The notes: generated from the letters alone by a model not told the origin. A stretch of 9,995 nucleotides of DNA from an uncultured Burkholderiaceae bacterium (GCA_937871985.1 CALMPB010000115.1:1-9995), one strand, 5' to 3'; shown: positions 1 to 7,386, numbered from the stretch's first letter. Numbers and translations: made by a program.

Positions 1-54
1 GCGGCGTGCGAGCACGCGATCGAGAATTTCCTGTCTTATTTGAATGTTGTGCAT
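1..54 (-). CDS. N-terminal fragment of a gene cut by the window edge, possibly isochorismatase-type cysteine hydrolase
   Basis: The first 18 codons of a minus-strand gene are visible, reading MHNIQIRQEILDRVLARR, and the frame is still open at base 1. The start is supported by a good ribosome binding site, AAGGA, six bases before the ATG. It lies 55 bp after the Rieske gene on the same strand, so it is probably the next gene of the operon. The opening, with a pattern like 'I-x-DRV-x-ARR', reminds me of the leader segment before the catalytic domain in isochorismatase-family amidases (the N-carbamoylsarcosine amidase type). With no catalytic residue in view this is only a weak resemblance. That a gene starts here is fairly sure; its identity is a guess. 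Confidence 0.55.
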   Translation of the reverse strand, partial: MHNIQIRQEILDRVLARR

Positions 55-109
55 CTTGGTTCCTTCTTAAAAATCCAAAAATCAGCTAGGTACTGATAAA
101 TACGTTAGG

Positions 110-448
110 TTAAACAAGCACCTCTATACACTCGCCGTCCGAACGGGCCTCGTACACTTTCAGCTCCAGCCCAACGCAATTGACACCCTTCCCATCGCTA
201 AGCCGAAAAATAAAATTATGTTTTGGGCAACGAACCATCGTGCCACCACCCATCATGATGCCTTTACTCATGGGGGCTTTCAGATGAGGACATGCAAGCT
301 CAACGCCACGCAATCCCTTTCCCGTATCCAGAATGACAACCCGAGCTTCTCCCGCCTTGACTACAGCGGGAAAGATCGTGGTTTCGGAATTCGCCCCATC
401 TACTTTTGTCCATGACTTGGCCTCTGTCATGCTGGTGCTCTCGATCAT
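110..448 (-). CDS. Small Rieske-type [2Fe-2S] ferredoxin
   Basis: This is a 112-residue soluble protein with a complete Rieske cluster motif: Cys53-Pro-His55, 18 residues, then Cys74-Pro-Lys-His77, followed by the usual aromatic/Gly stretch. The two cysteines and two histidines would bind one [2Fe-2S] cluster. The length matches stand-alone ferredoxins of aromatic-ring dioxygenase systems (about 100-110 residues), and there is no signal peptide or membrane segment, so it is probably cytoplasmic. Its ATG overlaps the amidohydrolase stop as ATGA (445-448), which implies coupled translation. GGGAG lies seven bases upstream of this ATG; a second in-frame ATG at 430 is possible. No oxygenase or reductase partner is encoded in the window, so the electron acceptor is unknown. 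It could also be a NirD-like or regulatory Rieske protein. Confidence 0.85.
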   Translation of the reverse strand: MIESTSMTEAKSWTKVDGANSETTIFPAVVKAGEARVVILDTGKGLRGVELACPHLKAPMSKGIMMGGGTMVRCPKHNFIFRLSDGKGVNCVGLELKVYEARSDGECIEVLV

Positions 449-1965
449 GCCAGTGCTCCCATTGAATGTACGACTTCATCTAAACGCCCAATCAAAAGAT
501 CCCGTTCGATGTGCAACAAGAACAAGCCAATTTGCATAGTGAATGGGCGCTCTAAAAAGCAGGCAAAAACTGCCAATAAAGCGTCGCGCATCGGCAACCC
601 GGCTTTGCCTCGCGTCTGATCGAATATTGCGCGCAGTTCGTGGGCTTTTTTCAAATCGAGATCGTCCAGGTTATAGACCCAGGTGACCGACGACAGCGAC
701 CGCCGCAGTAAATCCAGGAATACCACTTGTTCGGCACTCAGCTTCGCTGCCGCCTGCGGAACGTGGTCATCGGCAATCTGCAGCAGCCAATTGTCTTCGT
801 TCTGGCAACGTACCAAGTCGGTGTCGTATCTCTTGCCACCCTTGAACGCGGCAATCGGAATAATTTTTCTGTCTGCCGAACGCATTTTTCCTTCGGTATC
901 GGAAAACTCGAAATCACCCTCTATGATCCGGCAAATCGTGATTTCCGCCGGCATGCCCGGACGCAGGCTTCCCGCCTTTTCCTGTATGCCCAAGGCATGA
1001 GCCGGAGTGGCCGTCACAGCCTTGACAACCTCTTCGAAGCTCATGCCCAGGCGGAGCAATATACTCATGACATGGGAAAGTGAATATGCTGGCCCAATTG
1101 CATTAAATTGCTGCAAGTCGGAACTGATAATGTCCGGCGGAAGCCCCTGGCTAAAAGCGGCTTCGGCGACCTCCCACGAATAGTTATAGCTTCCAAAAGC
1201 GATGTCGAACAGCACGCCACGCTGTTTGGCATCTATAACTTCCGGCATCAATTTTTTCGAGCGATCTATGATCCGCCCTCCGCTATTGTGATAGGGATGG
1301 GCGATCATGTCGCCCGCCTGACTAAGGCGAAATATCTCGTAAACCGAAGAGTTCTCGGGCAACATCTGAAATTCGCCAATATGGCCGTAAAGCGGCACGC
1401 CGATTATCTCCGCAAGCCCCTTGCCCATCTTGATGGCGCCACTGCCAAAGCTGCTTAGCGCCGCGATTTTCAGATAGCGGATAACCCCCGGATTGCTTTC
1501 CATAAAATCAAGCCAATCTGGAATCGGAAACCCATTAAGGCTGCGGATATCGCCCTCTGTAAACTGAGCGCCGATAATCCCCAGCGGCCGAATCAGTGGT
1601 CCCGCGTAAAGATTCGTATCGGTTCTACCGTGCAAAAGCGCCATGAACTCGTCCATGGAAGCAATACCCGGCCCTCCAGCATCGACAAAGCTGGTGACAC
1701 CTTGCCAGATCCCAATACTGTCAGGATCCGCAAAACCCAACGTGCCGTATGTATGAACATGATTATCGATCCATCCAGGCGTCAGGATCTCACCATGCAA
1801 ATCGACGATCTCCGCATCCGCGGCCGCCAGGTTATTGCCAATATCCAGTACCTTTCCATCGCGGATTAAAACATCGACCATTCCGTCAATGCCCTGACCC
1901 GGATCCAGCACCCTTGCACCTCTTAGCACCTGCGTCACTGGTGCATCCGTGTTTTTATCTTTCAT
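445..1965 (-). CDS. Amidohydrolase-superfamily metallohydrolase with long C-terminal extension
   Basis: A cytoplasmic metal-dependent hydrolase of the dihydroorotase / D-aminoacylase / 'amidohydrolase-deacetylase' branch, 506 residues from the chosen start. A small N-terminal beta domain is followed by the TIM barrel with expected metal ligands in order: His69-Val-His71 (in DNHVHTYG), Lys166 (RYLKIAA, candidate carboxylated lysine), His195 (YGHIGE), His223 (IAHPYH) and Asp283 (SSDLQ). The composite beta domain closes near residue 380 (RPGMPAEITI ... FKGGKRY). Residues about 384-506 form an extra helix-rich segment that I do not recognise. Two ATGs lie back to back at 1968 and 1965; GGAGG is six bases from the second and only three from the first, so I chose 1965. 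The substrate is probably a cyclic or N-acyl amide or imide. The superfamily call is firm, the substrate open. Confidence 0.88.
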   Translation of the reverse strand: MKDKNTDAPVTQVLRGARVLDPGQGIDGMVDVLIRDGKVLDIGNNLAAADAEIVDLHGEILTPGWIDNHVHTYGTLGFADPDSIGIWQGVTSFVDAGGPGIASMDEFMALLHGRTDTNLYAGPLIRPLGIIGAQFTEGDIRSLNGFPIPDWLDFMESNPGVIRYLKIAALSSFGSGAIKMGKGLAEIIGVPLYGHIGEFQMLPENSSVYEIFRLSQAGDMIAHPYHNSGGRIIDRSKKLMPEVIDAKQRGVLFDIAFGSYNYSWEVAEAAFSQGLPPDIISSDLQQFNAIGPAYSLSHVMSILLRLGMSFEEVVKAVTATPAHALGIQEKAGSLRPGMPAEITICRIIEGDFEFSDTEGKMRSADRKIIPIAAFKGGKRYDTDLVRCQNEDNWLLQIADDHVPQAAAKLSAEQVVFLDLLRRSLSSVTWVYNLDDLDLKKAHELRAIFDQTRGKAGLPMRDALLAVFACFLERPFTMQIGLFLLHIERDLLIGRLDEVVHSMGALA

Positions 1966-1971
1966 CATATT

Positions 1972-1976
1972 CCTCC
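1972..1976 (-). promoter_or_regulatory. Ribosome binding site deciding the amidohydrolase start
   Basis: A perfect GGAGG on the minus strand. It sits six bases before the ATG at 1965 and three bases before the ATG at 1968, which favours the inner start. The 76-bp gap between the ATPase gene and this gene shows no terminator, so the two are probably on one transcript. Confidence 0.7.
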
Positions 1977-2044
1977 ATAATCGCAGTAGTGGCTGCGCAC
2001 TGACTGCAAAGAATGGGTGGATCAGTTTGCTTGGCGTTTATTAC

Positions 2045-2827
2045 TCAAGCCGCCGCACTTTGCCTCGCTTCCACCCTGACCACGTCACGCACTTTGTCAC
2101 GAAGCTCTATGAACCTCGGGTCAGAATGCATGCCAAAATGGCGCGGCCGAGGCAGGTCCACCGTTACCACCTCACTAACCCGCCCAGGCTGGCCGCTCAT
2201 CACCACCGTTTTATCTGCTAGGTAAATTGCTTCGTCGATATCGTGTGTAACAAGCAATACCGTCTTTCTATCCTCTTCCCACAGCTCAAGCAAAAAGTCC
2301 TGCATAATTGAGCGCGTGAGCGAATCCAGGGCCCCAAAGGGCTCATCCATGAGAAGCACAGAAGGATTTATCGCCAGGACGCTGGCAATCGCGGCCCGCT
2401 GACGCATTCCCCCGGAAAGCTCATATGGCCATCTGTCGCGAAAAGCGGAAAGCCCAGTACGCGCCAGTAGCGAGTCGACTTTGCTTTTTGGATCTGGAAC
2501 CTTCTGGCAATTTGCCTGCAGATTCAAACCAAACTGGATGTTCTGCTCGACGGTCAGCCAAGGAAACAGGGCTGTCTGCTGAAACACGACGCCCCGGTCG
2601 GGGCCCGGCCCCCGAACCTCCGCTCCGTTGAACAGCACCTCGCCGGCGCTGGGTGCCTCAAAACCGGCAAGCATGTTGAGAAGCGTTGATTTACCACAGC
2701 CGCTGGCGCCTACTATCGCCACCAACTCCCGATCTGCAATCTCCAACTGCACATTGGATAATGCCAAAACATCGCTCCCACGGCTTGAATAGGACTTCCG
2801 AACATTTCTGAATTCGATATTAGCCAC
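2045..2827 (-). CDS. ABC importer ATP-binding protein, nitrate/sulfonate/taurine type
   Basis: Cytoplasmic ATPase that powers the importer, 260 residues from the chosen start. Visible motifs are Walker A GASGCGKST (40-48), Q-loop Gln83 in VVFQQTALFPW, ABC signature LSGGM (137-141), Walker B LLMDEP (158-163), the D-loop GALD and switch His195 in LLVTHDIDEA. Length and motif spacing fit the SsuB/TauB/NrtD family. The frame has an ATG further upstream at 2872, but the GTG at 2827 is preceded by GGGGAGA with six bases of spacing and gives the usual N-terminus VANIEFRNVRKSY. From this GTG it overlaps the permease stop by eight bases, a coupled arrangement. All catalytic residues are present, so it should be active. 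Family-level assignment is firm; the transported compound is not known. Confidence 0.92.
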   Translation of the reverse strand: MANIEFRNVRKSYSSRGSDVLALSNVQLEIADRELVAIVGASGCGKSTLLNMLAGFEAPSAGEVLFNGAEVRGPGPDRGVVFQQTALFPWLTVEQNIQFGLNLQANCQKVPDPKSKVDSLLARTGLSAFRDRWPYELSGGMRQRAAIASVLAINPSVLLMDEPFGALDSLTRSIMQDFLLELWEEDRKTVLLVTHDIDEAIYLADKTVVMSGQPGRVSEVVTVDLPRPRHFGMHSDPRFIELRDKVRDVVRVEARQSAAA

Positions 2828-3800
2828 CGTATGTCTCCCCGGAATTCCACCGCAAGAATCTGTCGCGCACAAGCACTACTATCCGGTCTGACAGATAGCC
2901 CAAAACGCCAACGCTCAGCATCGTTGCGATCACGACGTCGTTTCGATAAAACTGATAGGAGTCGTTAAGCAAGTACCCCAAGCCGCTTCTTACCGCAAGC
3001 ATTTCCGCCACAACGACCAGCACCCAGGCGATGCCCATCGACAGTCTGATCCCAGCGAATATGGACGGCAACGCGCCGATCAAGACCACACGGCACAATA
3101 GTTCCCACTTGGATGCGCCCATCATGAGTGCAGCTTTGACCAGCGTCTTGTTGACCTGGCGAACACCAAGCGTCGTGTTGAGTGCGGTGGGGAAAAAGGC
3201 GCCCAGCCCAATAAGGAAAATAGCGGGAGCATTGCCTATACCAAAAAACACCAGCGACAAAGGCATCCATGCCGTCACCGGGATGTTCCGAAGAACCTGT
3301 AGTGTCGCATCGAGCATACGTTCGATGACCTTTGAAAGCCCTATAAGAAGGCCCAGCGCCCCACCCAGCGCAACGCCCCATGCAAAACCGGCCAAAACCC
3401 GCCAGGTACTCGAAAACGCATGATCCCACCATGTGCCGGAATAGCGCCCGGCAAGACCGGACATGCCGGTCATAAGGTCATACCATACGAGAAGGACTTC
3501 TTTCGGAGGTGGTATTGCGCTGCGCTTGATCCATCCTAGTTCGGTGGCCAGTTGCCAAATCAAAAGCACGGCGACAGGAAAAAAACTACGCTGGACCACC
3601 CGTAAACACACCGCCCGAATACGGCTGCGATCCGAACCCGACACGGGTTGAGTACGGCTGGAAGGTGTTGGCGGCTTGCCCAATGCCGAGGATCCAGAAG
3701 GAGCCGCCTGCACCCGTGCCAAGGAAAGTAAGGTTGATAGCGTTTTCAATCCGTATAAACGTCTCCCGGCCTGGCAAAGTTCCGCTGCAACGCCGGCCAT
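2820..3800 (-). CDS. ABC importer permease, SsuC/TauC type (BPD_transp_1)
   Basis: Inner-membrane permease of the importer, 326 residues if the first ATG is used. Hydrophobic segments are visible near residues 72-91, 134-155, 180-205, 246-268 and 290-312. The ATPase-contacting 'EAA' loop is present as KAALMMGASKWELLCRVVLIGALP (222-245), with its conserved Gly228 and Pro245. The last codons overlap the ATPase start. The family is usually 250-280 residues long, and here the first about 65 residues (rich in Ser, Pro, Arg and Gly) precede the first membrane segment without resembling the family. No convincing ribosome binding site precedes the ATG at 3800, so the true start may be an internal GTG (for example near 3644 or 3608), or the extension may be real. 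Function is confident, the start is not. Confidence 0.88.
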   Translation of the reverse strand: MAGVAAELCQAGRRLYGLKTLSTLLSLARVQAAPSGSSALGKPPTPSSRTQPVSGSDRSRIRAVCLRVVQRSFFPVAVLLIWQLATELGWIKRSAIPPPKEVLLVWYDLMTGMSGLAGRYSGTWWDHAFSSTWRVLAGFAWGVALGGALGLLIGLSKVIERMLDATLQVLRNIPVTAWMPLSLVFFGIGNAPAIFLIGLGAFFPTALNTTLGVRQVNKTLVKAALMMGASKWELLCRVVLIGALPSIFAGIRLSMGIAWVLVVVAEMLAVRSGLGYLLNDSYQFYRNDVVIATMLSVGVLGYLSDRIVVLVRDRFLRWNSGETYGG

Positions 3801-4032
3801 GATCCGACGACGTCACGCTTTCACCTATGCAGCCTTTCGACGATTATCCTATGCGAAAATTAATCTTTTCGTCCGTCTCGAGCCAATGAGACCAGCTTGA
3901 TACCGACGTATCTTTTTGGTTCTGTGCGGCGGAAAATGCTCCTCGCGCCGCCTGCTACACCTACCTGCACATCTTCAGTCGTGCCGCCAAACCATTTGGC
4001 GACTCCGTACTCTTCACGACGGCACTCGTTGC
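3801..4032. other. Intergenic gap between binding-protein and permease genes
   Basis: No credible gene is visible in these 232 bp. The gap holds the hairpin described at 3985-4001 and an A+T-rich inverted repeat CGAAAA-N6-TTTTCG at 3854-3871. A GATAAT resembling a -10 box lies on the minus strand near 3845, but it has no acceptable -35 partner, so I do not call a promoter. If the permease start is internal, the gap is effectively longer. Confidence 0.5.
3985..4001 (-). repeat. Hairpin downstream of the binding-protein gene
   Basis: A perfect 7-bp inverted repeat, CGCCAAA / TTTGGCG, with a three-base loop, 32 bp after the binding-protein stop codon. There is no T run after it on the minus strand, so it is not a standard intrinsic terminator. 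In ABC import operons, hairpins at this position often stabilise the upstream messenger or partly terminate, giving more binding protein than permease. Applying that here is inference. Confidence 0.5.
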
Positions 4033-5055
4033 TCACCAATGATTGAGCGCTTCGACCGGCTGGCCGGTGGCCTTGCTAAGAAATGTTAGATCCACGGCTT
4101 TATCAATCTGGGCCGAAACATCCTCCTTCGCCCAGCCAAGCGCCTGCATTTCACGAGCCATCAGTTTCAGATCCACCACGTTCGTCCGCCAGTCGTACTG
4201 GATGAATTGCCTTTCAGTCATATCTATCACCGGCCCGGGGAAGCGCGAATACTTCTTTTCGTACTCCACCTGCTTGTCTTTACTGACGGTAAAGAGCTTC
4301 ATTGCGCTGACATGAGCGTCCACGATGCGCTGAACCAGTTCGGGATTCTTCTCAATGACTTTTCGCTGAACAATAAAGCCGATTTCCTGTTTGCCATAAA
4401 TACCGTCATACAGGTGCTCGACCAATGAAGCGCCATTTTTCTGGATAGCCAATGCGCCGAAAGGGGCAAGAGTCATGGCCATATCTACTTCTCCGGCCTC
4501 CAATGCCCTCGGTTGGTTTGCGAACCCCACGTTGACTATCTTGACATCGTGCTCAGGATCGATGTGCGCATTCTTGAGATAAGCAATGAGCTTGGCATGC
4601 TGCATGGAGCCCGTCGGTACGGCTATCGATACCGGGTTGGTCGCCTTGCGGCGATCCACGATTGCTTTTAGAGCAGCACTATCACCTGACGGGACATTGA
4701 AGCCCTTGCGCGCCACGAGGACATTGTTCCCTCCGTCCGCCCCAATAACCCAAACCACGTCCATTCCTTCGGTTATTGCCCGAACCATATGCTGAACCGT
4801 TGTGTTGGCAATATCGATCTCACCCTGATCCAGCGCGCGAAGCGCCGCAGTACTGTCGTTGAAATCCTTGGCTTCGAATTTCAATCCAAATTTCGTGCCC
4901 ACTTCGGGCAACGATGATCGAAAGGAACCAAGTGCGCCGATCACGAAACCTTCCCGAACGATCGTCGGCCCCGTCTTGGTCTGCGCATGCCCTTCCGTGG
5001 CAACCAGCAACAAAGCACAGACTATCCCGAGCATTGACCTAGCCAGCTTTTTCAT
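4033..5055 (-). CDS. Periplasmic substrate-binding protein, NMT1/SsuA/TauA-like
   Basis: A 340-residue secreted binding protein of the nitrate/sulfonate/taurine/thiamine-precursor importer group. The N-terminus is a clear Sec signal peptide: MKKLARS, a hydrophobic core IVCALLLVA, and a likely cleavage after Ala24 (EGHA|QT). There is no lipobox cysteine, so it should be free in the periplasm. The mature part follows the type II binding-protein pattern: 'FGLKFEAKDFNDSTAALRALDQGEIDIANTT' in lobe 1, 'SIAVPTGSMQHAKLIAYLKNAHIDP' in the hinge and lobe 2 region, and 'NQPRALEAGEVDMAMTLAPF'. The start at 5055 has AGGAGA five bases upstream. It precedes the permease and ATPase genes on the same strand. 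The ligand cannot be deduced from the sequence; context suggests the compound used by the neighbouring hydrolases. Confidence 0.9.
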   Translation of the reverse strand: MKKLARSMLGIVCALLLVATEGHAQTKTGPTIVREGFVIGALGSFRSSLPEVGTKFGLKFEAKDFNDSTAALRALDQGEIDIANTTVQHMVRAITEGMDVVWVIGADGGNNVLVARKGFNVPSGDSAALKAIVDRRKATNPVSIAVPTGSMQHAKLIAYLKNAHIDPEHDVKIVNVGFANQPRALEAGEVDMAMTLAPFGALAIQKNGASLVEHLYDGIYGKQEIGFIVQRKVIEKNPELVQRIVDAHVSAMKLFTVSKDKQVEYEKKYSRFPGPVIDMTERQFIQYDWRTNVVDLKLMAREMQALGWAKEDVSAQIDKAVDLTFLSKATGQPVEALNHW

Positions 5056-5058
5056 TGT

Positions 5059-5070
5059 TATCTCCTCTAT
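5059..5070. repeat. 12-bp repeat, copy 1 (covers the binding-protein ribosome binding site)
   Basis: TATCTCCTCTAT on the plus strand, which reads ATAGAGGAGATA on the coding strand. It includes the AGGAGA that precedes the binding-protein start by five bases. An identical 12-mer lies at 5237-5248. Confidence 0.6.
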
Positions 5071-5236
5071 TTTTTTTCACGAAAAAATACAGCATAAAAC
5101 GCACACAAGTTGTCTATCAGAAAATGAAAAACATACTTATTCAGCGTTGATGGTGGAACGACAACTACACAAAAAGCCGGAGTTACGCCATTTGTCGGCA
5201 ACCGCTATCTCCGCTCATGATCGGTATGGTTCTGCA

Positions 5237-5248
5237 TATCTCCTCTAT
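5237..5248. repeat. 12-bp repeat, copy 2 (before a 10-codon open frame)
   Basis: An exact copy of the 12-mer at 5059-5070, 178 bp away. On the minus strand its ATG (5237-5235) opens a 10-codon frame, MQNHTDHERR, ending at TAG 5205-5207. The ribosome-binding-like AGGAG is only about two bases from that ATG, which is too close for good initiation. It may be a leader peptide, a relic of a gene start, or chance. Confidence 0.4.
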
Positions 5249-5288
5249 GAATCAAAACCTGCTGCACCCCTCAACCCGAGGCCAAGAG

Positions 5289-5567
5289 CTAGCCCGCCAC
5301 GAAGTCATATAAGAACGGGTCTTCCGGCAAAGCCACTTCACTATCCAGCAAACTTCCACAAGACGGGCATATGAACTTGCGCAGAACAAGCCGGGGATGG
5401 ACGGCCTCCGACCAGCCCGCCATATCGCGCACTTGGTCGACAACCAGCGTTGCTCTATCTTTCCAACGAGTCTCCGGGCTGTGTGGAGCCACATCGTGGC
5501 CGCACGCGTTGCAGCAAATTTCTCCTGCATCCGTTGCCGACAGCGACGGCGATATCCTGATAGTCAT
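5289..5567 (-). CDS. Small zinc-ribbon protein, acetone/acetophenone carboxylase gamma-like subunit
   Basis: A 92-residue protein with two CxxC pairs, Cys19-x2-Cys22-Gly-His24 and Cys67-x2-Cys70-Gly, as expected for a zinc ribbon; Cys18 is an extra neighbour. The ending CPSCGSLLDSEVALPEDPFLYDF recalls the small gamma subunits that accompany HyuA/HyuB-type ATP-dependent carboxylases. Those of acetone carboxylase are longer (roughly 160-170 residues as I recall them), so this is a short version. The start overlaps the hyuB stop as ATGA (5564-5567), with AAGGAG seven bases upstream, so it is coupled to hyuB and probably made in proportion to it. It likely sits in the same complex. It could also be a more general zinc-binding accessory protein of unknown role. 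Confidence 0.78.
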   Translation of the reverse strand: MTIRISPSLSATDAGEICCNACGHDVAPHSPETRWKDRATLVVDQVRDMAGWSEAVHPRLVLRKFICPSCGSLLDSEVALPEDPFLYDFVAG

Positions 5568-7378
5568 GCCATTACTCCTTGTTCCATACGGGCGGCCTTC
5601 ACCCTGGCGCGATGGGCTTGCGTCGCCGCCGCATCCACGAACCCGTTATTCAAGATGACACCGTAGATTTCCTTGGCGGCAAGTTCGGAAATGGTGCCAT
5701 TGGCGACATCGATACGGACAGACTCCGCAGACCGCGCCAATGCGTCGCCCACACCACCGCCGCCATTCCATCGCAAATAAAAGGCATCGCCTTTGGCCAG
5801 CGGAAACACACCCCAGCTTATGGGCTTGCGCTCTCCCTGCAGCGAATCGAAATCCATTTCCCCGCAACGGTTGGAATTCGCGCCGGCATTCTTTACCAAT
5901 ACGTAGTCGTTGGAAGTGCCCGGCCCCCCGCCGGCGAGGCCGTCGCTCATGGGAAACTTCGAACCTTTGCCGGACAACACGAAATTGATGCCGCCGTCGG
6001 GACTGCCATGCGGCACGATGGCGATCTCGCCGCCCAAGCCGCCCCGATACTCGCCCGCACCGCCGGAGTCCCGCATCCTGCGGCGGAACAAGTAACGGAT
6101 CGGGAAAGCGCCTTCGACGGTTTCCACGTTGGCCATGCGTGAAATCGGATTGGGCATTTCCCCGCCAATATCAACGCCGTCTCCATAGGTCTTGGCGCCG
6201 CCGGCGCCGGCGAACGTCTCGGTCAATGTGTCGATGGCAAGCCGCCCTTCTCTTGTGCGGCCGAACATGAATACGGCAAAGTGGTTGGCGTGCCAGACGG
6301 CCGTTGCTTCGTCCGCGTATTTTTCGCTGGCGGCAAGCATCTTGCCGATCGCCGAGCAGGCCGCGTTATTGACCGACTGAATGGCCCCCACGGTAGCCAC
6401 CGACACCGGCGCCGGCCGGATGCAATTGACGATCGAACCTTCGGGCGCGATCATCTTGATGGGCGCCACCGCCCCTTGGTTCCAGGTAATGTCGTAGCAC
6501 AGCAGCGGGAACAAGGGCGCGAACAAACCGCCCAGCGCCGCCCATTTCGTGCAGTTGACGCTATAGGCGGACTGCGGACTGGAGCCCGTGAAATCGAAGG
6601 TCAAAGTATCGTCCTGCTTGGTCATTGTCAGCAGAATCTTGGATGTCTCGCCCTTGACGTCGACATACTGGCGCGACTGCCAACTGCCGTTGGGCAATTC
6701 CAGCAAGCGCTGACGCAGCAACGTTTCGGACTGCTCGATAAGGGTCTTGCCCACTTCGTCGACCGTGTCGACACCATACTTGGCAATCAAGGCAAGCATA
6801 CGTTCGCCCGCAACGTTGTTGCAGGCGATCAGCGAACGTAAATCAAGCGCGACCATCTCGGGACTGCGCACCATGTTCAGGAAGGTATCCCATATGTCGC
6901 GCCGCAGCTCACCCTTGCTGATCAGCTTCAGCCCCGGGCTGCTGAAGCCTTCGCTGTAGATGTCGCCGGCATCCGGCGCAAACCCGCCCGGGTTCATGGC
7001 GCCAATGTCGGATACGTGGACGAAGCATGCGCTCCAGGCGACCAGCACGCCTTGATGGTGGATAGGAGCCAGCATGTATACATCCGAGGTATGCAAGGCC
7101 GCCGTGTAAGGATCGTTCAGCATGAACACGTCGCCTTCCTCGATCTGGCCTTCGAAGCGGCGGATGATGGCCTTGCAGGCCTCGGCCGCGCTGGTCAAGT
7201 GGTGCAGGAAGCCTACGCCTCCCATCAGCAACGAGCCATCGGCGCGGTACAGACTGACCATGAGGTCATGGCCTTCGTTGGTGATTGCCGTGCCCGACAC
7301 GTGCTTCAGGGTGATGACGGCCTCCTCCACAACCCGGAACAAACGATGGCGAACAATTGAAAAGGTAATTGGATCCAT
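5564..7378 (-). CDS. hyuB: HyuB-type subunit of an ATP-dependent hydantoinase/carboxylase (oxoprolinase B family)
   Basis: A 604-residue protein matching the hydantoinase B / 5-oxoprolinase C-terminal family. Visible landmarks are the N-terminus MDPITFSIVRHRLFRVVEEA, the segment LNDPYTAALHTSDVYMLAPI (about 87-106), and HVSDIGAMNPGGFAPDAGDIYSEG (about 121-144). The Gly-rich C-terminal part includes GAGGAKTYGDGVDIGGEMPN, GGAGEYRGGLGGEI and GGGGVGDAL. In this superfamily HyuB acts on the intermediate that HyuA has phosphorylated with ATP. The length is normal for the family. An ATG at 7390 overlaps the hyuA stop as ATGA, but GAGG lies six bases before the inner ATG at 7378, and homologous N-termini begin with MDP, so I chose 7378. 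The substrate class (cyclic amide hydrolysis or ketone carboxylation) is not settled by the sequence. Confidence 0.9.
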   Translation of the reverse strand: MDPITFSIVRHRLFRVVEEAVITLKHVSGTAITNEGHDLMVSLYRADGSLLMGGVGFLHHLTSAAEACKAIIRRFEGQIEEGDVFMLNDPYTAALHTSDVYMLAPIHHQGVLVAWSACFVHVSDIGAMNPGGFAPDAGDIYSEGFSSPGLKLISKGELRRDIWDTFLNMVRSPEMVALDLRSLIACNNVAGERMLALIAKYGVDTVDEVGKTLIEQSETLLRQRLLELPNGSWQSRQYVDVKGETSKILLTMTKQDDTLTFDFTGSSPQSAYSVNCTKWAALGGLFAPLFPLLCYDITWNQGAVAPIKMIAPEGSIVNCIRPAPVSVATVGAIQSVNNAACSAIGKMLAASEKYADEATAVWHANHFAVFMFGRTREGRLAIDTLTETFAGAGGAKTYGDGVDIGGEMPNPISRMANVETVEGAFPIRYLFRRRMRDSGGAGEYRGGLGGEIAIVPHGSPDGGINFVLSGKGSKFPMSDGLAGGGPGTSNDYVLVKNAGANSNRCGEMDFDSLQGERKPISWGVFPLAKGDAFYLRWNGGGGVGDALARSAESVRIDVANGTISELAAKEIYGVILNNGFVDAAATQAHRARVKAARMEQGVMA

Positions 7379-7386
7379 ACTCGGCC

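Larger units (their letters stand above)
5056..5288. other. Intergenic gap before the transporter genes
   Basis: This 233-bp, A+T-rich gap separates the carboxylase/hydantoinase module from the transporter. It contains the ribosome binding site of the binding-protein gene (5061-5066) and an upstream 12-bp copy of the same segment, with a 10-codon reading frame (5205-5237). I see no hairpin with a T run that would end the upstream operon, and no -35/-10 pair good enough to call. Its length and composition make a second promoter for the transporter genes plausible. Confidence 0.5.

Noticed and set aside
2828..2872. ATG start at 2872 for the ABC ATPase
   Set aside because: The GTG at 2827 has a strong ribosome binding site at the right distance and gives the normal N-terminus.
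3586..3816. A 76-codon minus-strand frame overlapping the permease 5' end
   Set aside because: It runs out of frame through the permease coding region and shows no recognisable features.
3838..3871. Possible promoter or operator in the gap before the permease (GATAAT and CGAAAA-N6-TTTTCG)
   Set aside because: No usable -35 box at the correct distance, and the inverted repeat is short and A+T-rich.
5579..6142. Long plus-strand frames opposite hyuB
   Set aside because: They are antisense shadows of a conserved gene, with no ribosome binding site or family resemblance.
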